Of a stretch of 64,000 bases of DNA, positions 44,689 through 56,300 are shown in pieces (positions within the stretch are counted from its first letter, which is position 1; each line of letters begins with the position of its first letter). The stretch spans positions 2,764,501 to 2,828,500 of the forward strand of contig CM076265.1 in assembly GCA_038380795.1 (NCBI GenBank), in the 5' to 3' direction. A program made the position numbers and the translations under genes. The notes beneath the pieces are model-generated. The model searched no databases. It was not told the origin of the DNA and was given only the letters and a program-made list of their open reading frames with translations. The DNA comes from Pyrocephalus nanus. Taxonomy: Eukaryota > Chordata > Aves > Passeriformes > Tyrannidae.

Positions 44689-46002
44689 TTGGGGACGAGC
44701 CAACACACCCCTCTCAGCAGCTTGGTACGTCCAGCTGAGTGTACTGTGACTCAGGTGCAGATATTTGTTAAACAACACCTGATGGAGTTGTTTTAATCAT
44801 GTGAAGACAGTGAAACTTGGATTGCTGTTTTTCTTTCTATCCTAGAAAAAGTTAGGATATCTGATAGTTCTGGTGGTCTGGAGGTGAAGCAGAGCTTTCC
44901 TTTGACTGCATTACCAAAACACTTGCATATAAATATCTGGTATTTTTGTTCTTAGCTATGGTACCTTGGTAGCTATGGTATGGCATTCTGCAGCACATCA
45001 GACTGCAAATATCTTCTGACCACCCCCTCCCCAAATATTCAAGTCCAACTCTGATTATAAGATCCAGTTCCTGCAATGCTATTTTAATTAAAATGTTTCC
45101 TTACCCCATTTTTAGGACACTTATATTTATAAGTATCTTAAGGAAGTGGAAAACAGGCACACTGAAGCAAGTTTTACACTCTGCAAGAAACGTGCCCCCC
45201 TTAAACTCAGTATTGCCTTACCATGAACTAAAACCACTGCAAGATTTCCCTGATTTACTGAGTCAATACAGTATGTTAAAAAGAAAAGAAAAAAAAAAAA
45301 AAAGGAGAAAATGCTGTGTATGTACAATATGCTCCATTTAATAATGAAGTAAAGACATCCCCTTCTATATTTCGTGACATTTCACTAATTAAAGACAGGG
45401 ATTTAAAAGGGCACAGCTTTATTTCCATAACTCTTACTAGAAACATGTTACAGGTGAGAAAAGGAAGGTGGAGTGACAGCAGATCAATTGGAATTGCACA
45501 ACTAGTGTGAATTTATGACCACAACTATGCTTTGAGAGAAGTCCATCATCGACACTTCCTCACAGCACCTGCTAGAGAGGCAGCCCCACACTGCTTCTCA
45601 GTTCAGACAGAGAGATACTGGACAACCATCCTGCTCCAAGCTACTCAGAAACCTCATATTCACATATTAAACCAAATTATTAAACCACATTTCATTTCAG
45701 TGAAAAAATTCTCAGCTTTTATGTAAGGCTTTTGATCACTACTCGAGAAAGTTAATTTCAAATTGAGGCACGTATATACATAATTATACACAGTCTGACC
45801 CTAACAAGGGAACTTCAGAGGATGGGAGGGTGTTTTTAATGTTAAGTTCATCTTCAGACATCATTCCACAGAATAACTACAATCCTGAAAGCTTCCCTGG
45901 AGTTTTAAGTAATGGCTTCTAGTTGATAAGTGAATGTTGCAGCGGGAGTAAACCCAGTAAAAAAAAAAAAAAAAAACAAAAACAGAACAAACTAGTTTAT
46001 TT

Positions 46003-46027
46003 TAAATAAATAAATAAATAAATAAAT
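46003..46027. repeat. (AAAT)n microsatellite
   Basis: About six AAAT units just downstream of a poly-A run at about 45959-45976. Confidence 0.85.
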
Positions 46028-46639
46028 TATCTTAAGCATCATGAAAATATAACTGTTTCCTCTGCAAACTTCGTATCAGTCCATTTTCAAAACAATACCA
46101 CACTGTTGACCACAAGAAGGAAAAGAGCTGAACGTTTTTCCACATCACAGTTTTCACACAAAGTGCCATCAGCAGGCAACTCCACCAGACTGAGCATAAG
46201 ACCATTAAGCACAATAAAACAAATTATTTAAGTCACAGGCCCCTTGAAAACTTAATGGATCAGCTGGATAAACATCCTTATCATGGAACTAGTGGCCTAA
46301 AATCTATTGTAATTACTTCCAGGTACTACCTACTATCATATAGCAGGTAGCTGAAAAATTTATACTGGAATAGATATTGGTTTTATGCTGAACATAGACA
46401 TTGATTAAAAAAGATTACATCCATATTTATCACAGAGAACACAATTTGGTTATTTTATCAGAACAGTATAGTTTATCCCCCGCAGCAAATAAAATGCAAA
46501 ATGCAATTACTTCTGTTCCCTTTTCCTTGCATAGCCCGTGCTTTCATAATTTGATTTTTTTTTTTGTTTGTTTGTTTATAAAATTAATCACAGCTAGCAG
46601 GGCAGAAACCACTTTGAGCCTCATGAATGACATCCAAGA

Positions 46640-46910
46640 GATGGGAAAGGATTAGTTCTCAGTCGCTGCCAGTTATAGCGCCAGGTGGCTTTTTCTGCAG
46701 TGAAGGTGTTACCGATAATCCCATTACATTGGTACTAAATCTTGCAGACATCAAAATTATCACCAAGGTTCCTTTTCATCCCATCCTTTCCAAATGACTG
46801 GAAGTCGCTTCACCTGAAAGAAGTCAAATCCACATGCAGCTGCTGTTTTAGCAGCCAGCGGACTCCCTGAGAATGCCAATCGTGATCCAATTTCGCTGTG
46901 CTGGTGGCCC
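46640..46910. promoter_or_regulatory. Candidate conserved non-coding element
   Basis: A non-repetitive stretch with retained CpGs and packed site-like words: gcgccaggtggc (E-box or CTCF-like), gttaccgataatccc (a homeodomain TAATCC core), ggaagtcgcttcacctg and gcagctgctg. It is in IMMP1L intron 1 and has no coding frame. Confidence 0.35.
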
Positions 46911-47204
46911 CCTATTCCCTGTCCAATAATACATCTGTTAAAAAATCCTACAGCTACAAATCAAGTTTAATCCTACCAGGGACCTCATGTTGGTCTTGTC
47001 TTCCAAAAAGGCAGCAGGTTTTGCCGTCTATCTCTGCTAGTGTCTGGGGAATACTCTTTAAATCCCAGCTCTACTTAGAAGAATAAGCTAAGGATCACAA
47101 AACATGACCTCAAAAACCCTGATATGACTATATTCTGACCCAGAGGCATTCATTCTAGGTGAAGATTAGAACTTTGCATAATAAGATTACACAGCAAGTG
47201 AATG

Positions 47205-47500
47205 ATATCAAGGGACTATCCATATGCAGCCGCCTGGTTTTCTATAGACAGCCTGTGCTCTGCAATATGCAGTGCAGCCGAAACACAGCTCGGGCTTTCT
47301 AGCTGAAATAAAATAGATTCACATAAATTAGTTGGCCATTTCCAGATTCCTAAATCCCCTATTACATCTTTTATTGACAGCTCCTGTGAGGATAGCACAA
47401 ATGGTACTCTCTTTGTACTCTTTGCTTCTGTGACGCTCACGCTCCGAGGGAAATGCACGAAGGTTGTCCAGAAATTACCATCTTGTTTGCTGTAATCTTG
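47205..47500. promoter_or_regulatory. Candidate conserved non-coding element
   Basis: About 300 bases of complex sequence with CpGs (gcagccgcctgg, cagccgaaacacagctcggg, gacgctcacgctccgaggg) and octamer-like or homeodomain-like AT cores (ATATGCAG, ATAAATTAG). On minus it is open for 113 codons without recognisable domain. Confidence 0.3.
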
Positions 47501-49959
47501 GATTACAATTAACTGTGTACATAATAAAATTAGGAAATCAATGTGCAGATTTATCATGTCCAGAAAACCAATGGCACCGTGTAAGGCAGTTTAACATATG
47601 GTGCCAAATTTTTAAATACAGGAAAATCGAAGTTGCAGGCACTGGAAGTGCGATTAAACAAATTCTTGGACTTGATACTAAATGGATTTTTCCCTTTCAT
47701 AAAAAATGTCCAGTCACATTTGCTTTGTGTAACACTTCCCAATACTGGAATTTCACTGCATATTAACTCTCCTCCTAAAATTCTCCACTTCTTACCAGAC
47801 ACCTTTCTCTGCACAAGGCAATCCCATAACTCGCACCATCTCTTTCCCATTGAGTTACTCTAAAATTATTACTTTTTAAAAAAATGCAAAAACCCAAACC
47901 AAAGAAAAAAACTGCACACTGACTGGGCCTTTCAAATATTTATGTTTGAGCTGTTGTTCACATTGAACTATTATTTTAAAACTTCTGCATGAAATTAATG
48001 TTCTATTTGCTAGAATAGGGAAGGGTGGATATCTTGCTTATCGGGATTCTTCCCATATCAGACACATAATAAATACAATATTCTAATTACAATCTGAGGA
48101 TTCCAAACATCAAAGCAAAGAAAGGAATAATTTTCAAAAAGGTCTTTCAATGCTGAAGATCAGACAGAACTTGCTTTGTATTTCCAGCTGTTGCTTTACT
48201 CCAGAGGAAACACTGGATTAGGTCTGGCAAATCTGCAAAAGCTTGCTGATATTCTGGGAGAGATTATTTTCACACATTATCTCTACTAGGCACTGACAGT
48301 TTGTCTCCATCAAGCGCTCCTCCATCTACTGACAAGGAGTTCAATCCTGCAAATGTAAATTCCCGTAGCACAATTCTCTGGTGTTAAATAACTAGACAGT
48401 GCCTACGTAAGAACGAGCACTTTTTCAAAGCGGATTTCAAGCAGTTCTCACTGGTTCTATTTACCTTTGGGAAGCAACTCCTAAACAATCCCACAACCCC
48501 TGTGGATAAAACGCTGTGTTAGTGGGCAGATGCATTCCAGGGCTTCTCTCTTCCTCTGGAGCTCCACACACCCATCTCTGCTGAACAACAAATCCAGAGA
48601 GCTGAGCAAAGGCGTGGTCGCACAAGGCAGGTCTGAGCCTCTCGGGGATGATGAAAAATTCAATTTACAGTTTTCTGTAACAATGTCAAAGTTAGGACAA
48701 ACGCCAAAGGTCTGACAGACATCACAGACACCCTCCTGGTAACTGAGAAAGTATCCCATGCCTGTATCACAAGGGTCAAATAACTGTATTCTGAGCTACA
48801 CTTGTTCATCTTAAACTTCAATATATTCACTTTGTTGAGACACAGACTTGCAGACTTTGAAAATTCGTTCAGTTTAATAAGACAAGGAGTTACAAGTCCA
48901 GTTTTCACATTAGGCTCTCAAAATCTACAGCCCTACAGAACCTACAGAACCCCAAGTTGCCCTTGGCTCACACGCCCTCTGCACTTCCAGTGCTGACACA
49001 CCTCGAAGAAACATGAAGGTATTTTTGGGAATACTACTCAGAACGGGGAATAAAAGAGGGGTAAGTAATTCCCCCTCTTGTTTGAGGGTAAAAAAAAACC
49101 ATCAGAGACACCATCAGGAGGGCTGGTTAGAAAGAAACAACTGTCTCAACCTTATACCCAGTGCTGGTGTCAGACAGAAGGGCATCATTGCAGAGGACTC
49201 CACTGTGGTTTGTGGACACAGAAGTCACACAGTATGGGATCTTAAGCAGTAAATCAAACCTGGCAGATAATTCAACTACAGGAAAACCATAAAACATTTG
49301 AAAAAACACAAAAGCAAAAAACAAGAGTAGTTTTAGCACTGTCAGAAAATGTAACAGTAATGAAGGATCCTCTGCATGTTCATCAATAATAATTCCCAGT
49401 TTCGAGCACCACCTTCTAATGAAATACCTTATGTACACTCTACATTAATAACTGTGTTAAAAAACAGGAGAAAGGCAGCACAGTCAGAAAAAAAGGTGCT
49501 CAGTATTTACATTTTCACGTCACCTGAACAGAAGAAAAATGCTAATCAAGTGCCTGTCATTACTGTTATTCTACCAAAATTTTGATGGCTTTCCCAGAAT
49601 GCTTTTACTTACAAAGTTCTAAATACACACACAAACATGGATTCAAGTACTTTTTTTCAGAGCAGAATTGTATTTCATGTGAGTTTATGCAGTAAAAATA
49701 AACGGTAATCAGGACTTTTTCTCACTGCTTAGTAAAATTTTATTAGTTATTTCTGAGCTGGTTTAAAACACAAGTTCTGTAGGGTCTTCTCCACTTGCAA
49801 GACGCAAGTATAAAAAAAAGTCCCAACCGTCAGTAGATGAGTGCAATGATATTCAGTCTAAGTTAATCCCCAGACATCCAAATCCATGAATAAAAATTCA
49901 TCAGTTTTAAATACACTGAGCCTATTAAGCAAGAACAAAAGCATATGCACAAAAGAGCT

Positions 49960-50360
49960 TTTAATATATTTCAAAGCCCACAAGAGCCGTGGTCTCATTA
50001 AAATTATAAATTACACAAACATGGGATAGAGATCCGAACTGCGGCGCGGCTAAGCAGATTACAGCAAACCCCGCGTTCCATATGATAACACACCACGGCC
50101 CTCCCAGATGGGGGCTTGGAACAAAAAAGGCCATCGCTGCAGCGAGGGAAAACCTCCTTGTGATCTCTGCTTTCTGTGCAGCAGATGACAGCCAAAGAAT
50201 ATGTTGATTATTCTGTTTGTGCTGCTAAGCTTGTAAGGTGGAATGAAAGCGATATGATCTACGGTGAACCCCGTGCTAATGTGGTTGCCCCGCTCATAAA
50301 TAATATACGGGATTTATTCCGAGACTTTTCTTTTTTTAATCTGAGTTCCAGGTTTTAAAT
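49960..50360. promoter_or_regulatory. Candidate conserved non-coding element, strongest by eye
   Basis: Dense CpG-retaining sequence (gatccgaactgcggcgcggc, accccgcgttcc, catcgctgcagcgagg, gatctacggtgaaccccg, atatacgggatttattccg) embedded in AT-rich intron. It includes an E-box CATATG at 50079-50084 and several AT-rich homeodomain-type words. There is no frame with splice support. This texture resembles deeply conserved developmental enhancers, and the segment lies in the PAX6 regulatory domain. Confidence 0.42.
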
Positions 50361-53268
50361 GCACGAACTAAAACAGAAAGCCAGCACAAACTGTTATTTA
50401 ATTTGATGGTTTAAAGTCAAAGATGCAGCTGACACAACAATATGTGAGAGAACTGGCTACTCAGTGAATCAAATAGGTAGAGGTGCTTTTTTCCAATTCC
50501 ATGCTGAGGTGCAGAGAACCTGCAAGGCACTGAGCACACTCCAGCCCCACAAACTGCACTGCCACTGACCCCAAACACATCACCAAGCAAGGCCTTCATG
50601 GTTTATTTTACCACCCCAAATTCAAATTTCAAATGAGGACACAAGTACTTGGAAAGCAGAAGAACAGTACAGAAACAATAATTGTATAACCTCACTAATA
50701 TTGTATTTCCCTGAACTGCCTTTTTAAAAACTATTAAAGTTTCTAGTAAGTGATCAGATGTTATTTCACCTGAATTTACTAACTTGGTTTGTTCCAAAAG
50801 CACAGAATTTGGGTTGCCCTTCCTTCCATTAATACACTGCTTTTCTAAAAGGAAAATCAGTGACTGGTCACACAGCTCCTTCCACAGACACTCTGTGTGT
50901 GCTGAGAAGACTGATGATCTTCCTACAATTTAATGTTTGTGACTAAAAAAGCTCAATTACCTTTCTTCCTTTGCTAGGGACAGTGTCACAGCTCTGAATC
51001 ACAGAAATAATGAAAATATGGCTACTGATGACATACCCATGTTTTAATGAGCCTTAAGACTAAAAATTCAGATGAATTATTCTCCCACTGCAATGAAATA
51101 ACACATAAATACTATTTTCATATAGGACCAAGACAGGACCTTGAAACAATCAGTGAAGCTGACTGCCACCACAACCTCAGGTGCGTCCATTTACACCACA
51201 GTGGTAAGTTATTCTGCAGCCACCAGTTACAGTATTGTCATTTTTAGGACCTTGAAGATACTTATTTTCAGCTTCTAAAACTTTAAATGTTGATTTCTTT
51301 TTATTCCTCTTACCAATGTCATCTCACACAAAATGCAAAATAGCACCTGGGGGAAAAAAAAAATGGTAACAGCCACGAAACTCAAGCATCTTCTTGCGAT
51401 ACATTCATACTTCTATAACTAAATCTTTCCTTACATTCGTATGAAATGCATCTAATAAAAAGGTTTCAGTAACAAAAGAAGCTTCCAGCTAAGAGCACAG
51501 CACTAATAATGTGTGAGCTAGCCAAAGCTAACTCTAGTCAACACTAACTTCAAAGCATTACCGAGTAGCAGGCTCAGTACAGATGTAAGAAGCTGAATTT
51601 ACTGAGATAAAGAATAATGACAGTTTGCTAAAATACAGCCTGGCTACAAAAAACCCCAGATATTCAGTGTTTTCTGCCCCCTCCCTTTTTTTTTTTTTCC
51701 CCATCACAGTATTATTCCAAATTTGGAACAGTATGAGTTTCCTTAAGTAGCCAGCAGTGAACCTGGCTTTACAGTGAGTTTGATGAGATTGCTGGCCTGG
51801 TTTTTACCCAACTTTACAATTCCCACCGAAAAACCTCAATTTTAATTCTTGAACCACCTAAAGGCCAAAATGACCCTTTTCTCCATCCACCTCTCAGTGA
51901 CCTGTTTGCCATTCTGGTCCCATCTCCTGAAGGGCAGGCAGGGCTCTGGTCTCTGAGTTCCACAGCTCTATGGGATTACCGACTGCAGCACATCCTGGTC
52001 CATCCCCCCCTCTGTGGATGGTCACACTCCCATGGAACCAGAGGGAAGTCCACTGGGTAAGTCTGAACGTTCCAGTGACTCTGCAGGAGTTTGTCCTCAG
52101 TGAAAGCTGAGGGTTGTACACAGTTTTGAAGCCACTGGCCAATATCCCTACTTGGGAAAGCCAGCAGGTTCCAGTAATATTATACTGTACAATTTCATCA
52201 TCTGAAGCTACAGAAACATTAACTATCTTCTTAAATGATTTATTGTCTTCAGCACTTACTACTTTAACCCATGGCTCCCAATTTACTTCCATTGTAAAAG
52301 AGCTGTTTAAATTTGACACGGGTTTCAATTTTTAATTTTTTTTTTTTTTTTGCTGTTGTTCAGTATAACCCACAAGGATGCATTTGGTAACATCCAGAGG
52401 CTTTCTGAATAAAATCATATCATGTTTTATATAATATCATACAACTGGTAAGTCTTAAACCCTCCTACTAATCCTTTTTTTTTTTTTTTTGCACAGACTG
52501 ACTGGATAAGTAGTCTTTAAGCTTTTTCATACTGAAAAAAACAAAAAAAAACTCAGGTCTTTTGGTGTCAGAGCTTCCAGGATTAAACATTCTTTCCAGC
52601 TGTTGGCTCACGGCCTGAAGATCCCGCACTTTCAAACTTATCCCTTTCTGGCTGGTTCAAAGATCAGGAAAATGAAGCCATCTTCTTTGCAGCCGTAATC
52701 CACGCCCCATGCTGTTCGATACTTAAGAACATCTCCAAAGCAAACTACCTTGTTTCAGCTCCCAGCAGGAGCTCAGCAGGGCACTGGATCACATGACTGC
52801 AAACCCAGCCCGGTCAGGTGACTCGGGAGATAATCTGATTTGGGGGACTATAAAACTTTAATCAGTACAATCTAATACCATCACATTCCAGAAGTGATGA
52901 GAGGAGCAGCTTGGAGAGGTAACAGCAAACACTAATAAGGATTGTGAATCAGAACTGCCATAGGATGTGGTTTTTTTAGTTCTCTATCCCATACACAGAA
53001 AAATATTACTGAGAGCTGGTCAGGCAGAGAGGGTTTCAAATAAAATGGGCCCGTGTGATTCATTCCAAAACGAGCGGCATTTTGTTCATTGCCACAGGAG
53101 GACAAGAGCGCACACACTGGATCTTGGAAGGCACAATTCAAACCTAGTAAAACCATCATCAAACTGCAATCACAGACAATAAAACACATGCTTCAATAGC
53201 ACCAGCTTGTTGGGAATATCACAACACCGATGGCAATAAATTAAGGTGTCTACAAGGAGTTTACAAGG

Positions 53269-53291
53269 GCAGCCCACGTGGGCTGCACGTG
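53269..53291. promoter_or_regulatory. Paired CACGTG E-boxes in an 18-bp palindrome
   Basis: GCAGCCCACGTGGGCTGC at 53269-53286 is a perfect palindrome centred on CACGTG (53275-53280). A second CACGTG follows at 53286-53291, with five bases between the two boxes. Canonical bHLH sites of this kind, closely paired, are unusual by chance. Function is inference. Confidence 0.45.
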
Positions 53292-53551
53292 GTGAACAGC
53301 GAGGCCATGGCAGGAGTGTTCCCCCTGATCGACCACAAATACCTAAAGCAGCCCCAAGTGCTGCTGTTTTGGGGACTTTGACCAGCTCTGCAGGCTACAG
53401 CTCTTGAAGGGAAACACCAAACATACCTGCAGATCAGATTCCAAGCATGCCCTTTTCCCAAGTGTTCTGATTGCTCTCCCACTCACCTTTTGGAAACTGG
53501 ACACGTGAATATAAGCAAACTTCTAATACCATCTAGAAAGACTGAAAAAGC

Positions 53552-53579
53552 TATTATTATTATTATTATTATTATTATT
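53552..53579. repeat. (ATT)n microsatellite
   Basis: Nine ATT units in IMMP1L intron 1. Confidence 0.95.
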
Positions 53580-55852
53580 CCTGAAAATGAAACACCATTG
53601 ACTTAAAAATACTTAAATCAACTCCATAAAATTAGTTTCTTCTCTATTTGTCTGAAATGAAATACAGGTAAAGTCAGATGTGGTAAGCAGTATTTTTATA
53701 AGCAAATATTAAGTTGTACAGCTTTATTGTATCAAACTGTTAAAATTTAGAAAAAAACAAAAACAAACTTGGAAAAATAGCTTATTTCCACCTGCTTTCT
53801 AAATCAGTAGGACTTGAACATGTCAAAATGTGCCAGAGGAAAAATGAACATCAAAAACAGAACTACCGCCATATTTTAAATGTTCGCTTCCTATACTGAA
53901 AAAAAATGTTTCTACTTTTCCATTATTTTTATAATATCTGAAACAGTCTGTCCTGTTACAAGTTACATTGTAAGAGTTTCTCTGTATTTTAGAAGGACCC
54001 CAAGTGACAAAATTTGTAACAAAAATACCACTTTGTTTGAAAATAGGTGAAATTCTGAAATAGCTGCAAGGCCCACCCCCACTGTGTGTCTATGCCCTTT
54101 TCCATAAAGCATCAACTCAGCGGGATGACATAAAATTAAACTATTAAGAAGACCAATCAATAGCTCCAACTCAGATTAGTGACCTGGATCAGCTCAAGAA
54201 AGGACCTGACAAGCACCAGGGTTTGCTGGAGTGGAAACAGAGGAGGAAAAGGAAGTGAAACTTCTTCTTTTTTACAACATTGACCTACTACATCAGCTCC
54301 TGAATCACTGAGATTCCCAGTAAACCTGCACTTTATTCAAGAAATGCTAAAACTGGTAGGAGCAGCTCCCATTTGCAAACTACTTTCATTATATGGGCTT
54401 TAATTGCCCTGAGGAAAACGAGGTAAAATAAAATAAAGGAAAAAAAGTCTAAAAACTACACATCAGTCAAACAGCAGTGAGAAATGGAAGAACCAAAGGG
54501 AGGGCTCAACCCTGGGTGTGTATGTTTACACCTGTCTTGTAAAGTTAATACAACTTTATTTATTTATTTATGTTTTTATTTAAAAAACAAGCAAGGAAAT
54601 ACTTTGTATTTCACCAAAGTAACAAAAGGAAATTGAACTGCGTGGAATGGGGGGAAAAACATCCCTGAGATTGAGTGCAGGTGGTCAGTCATTCGATTCC
54701 CTTTGGGACGGGTCAGCAGTGACTTTTAGCAAAGACATCCCCGTGGGGTCAGAAGCTTCTGTAACAAAGTTCTCCAGCGGATTTTTTGTTAGTTTTTCCT
54801 ATCCCAGATACTCACAACCCATCAGTCAGATATTAGAGAAGTGAAATTTAATAGGTATATTTATCTCTTGCCATGTTTTCAAACGTGCCCTTTGATCTTC
54901 TCCCCTAAAGGCAGATGCTTCTTACACTGAACAATAAACTATTAAAGGCATTAAGACAAAATATTAAGACAACCCATTGATTCTCAGGGCAAGAAATCTT
55001 GAACTGATCACTGCTTAATATGTAAAGAAGCTTGACCAGCAGCACAAGGAATGCCATTTCCCTAGGACAACATAACACTAAAGCTTCACGCTCCTGAATT
55101 TCAGCTGGATATGAAAGAAAAACTCCGAGGTTCAGGACTGCCCACATATTTGTTGCCCTTTCAAGCTGCTCGTATTTCACATGAGGATTTCTCCTTTTTT
55201 TCCTTATTAAGATAAACAGAACCACAGGTGTTCAAAAACGTGGCTTACAATGGCAGCAAAAACTGCTCGTAGAAATTAAAGTGTGAGAGCGAAGAATTAT
55301 AAAACTAGAACCTCACTTTTACATTCTGCTGTGCACAAACGCCTTCAAGCAGCTCGGGACACATCTGAATCACCAACAGATGAAAAAGAAATATAAAAAC
55401 ACTTCTGACAGTGGCTCTCCTTTATACTGACGGGGATTTCTCTCGAATTCAGAGCAATACAACATAGAGCTTTGTTCACTGACAAAGCAAAAGGCAAACT
55501 TTAATGTCTGTAACTCTTCCTACCACAGGTCTTGGTGCAGGGCCACCACACTGATGCGAAATCTGGCTCCCGAGTTAAGGTATTAAACCGCGCGTTTATT
55601 TACGTGTCCGCGGCTGTTTACAAACAGGCCGGGGACCCTCGAGTGTACTCACTCATTTAACCTTACACGCAATAACATTCAAACACGTTTTACAAGCCGT
55701 TCTTCCTCCCGGGCTCTTTTACGAAGGGGCCGATGCCGACAAGGGTGTGAGCCCATCTCCTCACCCCGCTGCGCTCCCAGCCCCACGGACACCCCCGGGA
55801 GAAGGGGAGAGCCCCCCACAGCACCCGCACCGCGCCCCCGAGCCGGTCCCAG

Positions 55853-55940
55853 CCCCGTCCCCTCACACCCTCAGCCCCGTCCCCTCACACCCTCAGCCCC
55901 GTCCCCTCACACCCTCAGCCCCGTCCCCTCACACCCTCAG
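55853..55940. repeat. 22-bp tandem repeat, four copies
   Basis: Four head-to-tail copies of a 22-bp unit beginning ccccgtcccctcacaccctc, directly downstream of the inferred IMMP1L first-exon donor and within the shared promoter island. Confidence 0.92.
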
Positions 55941-55968
55941 CCCCACTCATCCCCAGCCCGGCTCTCAC

Positions 55969-56045
55969 CTCCCCGTTCGCCGCCGGGCGCTTCCACCCTT
56001 ACCCGCCCCTCCCTCCCGCCACCTGCCAACACCGCGGCCTCCCAT
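55969..56045 (-). other. IMMP1L: Inferred IMMP1L non-coding first exon
   Basis: The acceptor-bounded first coding exon at 44640 needs an upstream exon. The only strong minus-strand donor in the promoter island is gtgaga at 55968-55963. The 5' edge given is a guess based on the CCAAT boxes; no initiator is obvious. Confidence 0.5.
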
Positions 56046-56146
56046 TGGGTGGCGGTGCCCGGAGCCGCGCTGCCATTGGCGCAGAGCGCAGCGCGGGGCC
56101 CTCCCGCAGTGCCCGGCCGGTGCCGCCGCCGCTGCCCGCACCCGAC

Positions 56147-56300
56147 ATGGCGGCGGCCGGCGGGGCGCGGGGCTGCACCAGCTTCCAGCGCCGGGCCCGG
56201 GCCGGAGCCCGCCCGGCCGGCCTGCCGGGCACCCGGCCCGCGCTGCGGCACGGGCAGCTGCTGCTCTCCAGCGGGCTGCCCTCCCTCGACTGTGTGCTAG
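56147..56300 (+). CDS. ELP4: ELP4 coding exon 1
   Basis: Starts at ATG in CCCGACATGG and ends at the donor CTAG|gttggt. Extremely GC-rich because it lies in the promoter island. Encodes residues 1-51 plus one base of codon 52. Confidence 0.93.

Larger units (their letters stand above)
44641..55968 (-). other. IMMP1L: IMMP1L intron 1 (about 11.3 kb)
   Basis: This intron runs between the inferred non-coding first exon in the CpG island and the first coding exon. It contains candidate regulatory elements near 46.8, 47.3 and 50.1 kb, an E-box palindrome at 53269, and AAAT and ATT microsatellites. No other exon is recognised. Confidence 0.75.

Noticed and set aside
51895..52335. 144-codon minus frame in IMMP1L intron 1
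   Set aside because: No recognisable family or splice context, and composition is ordinary; I treat it as a chance frame.
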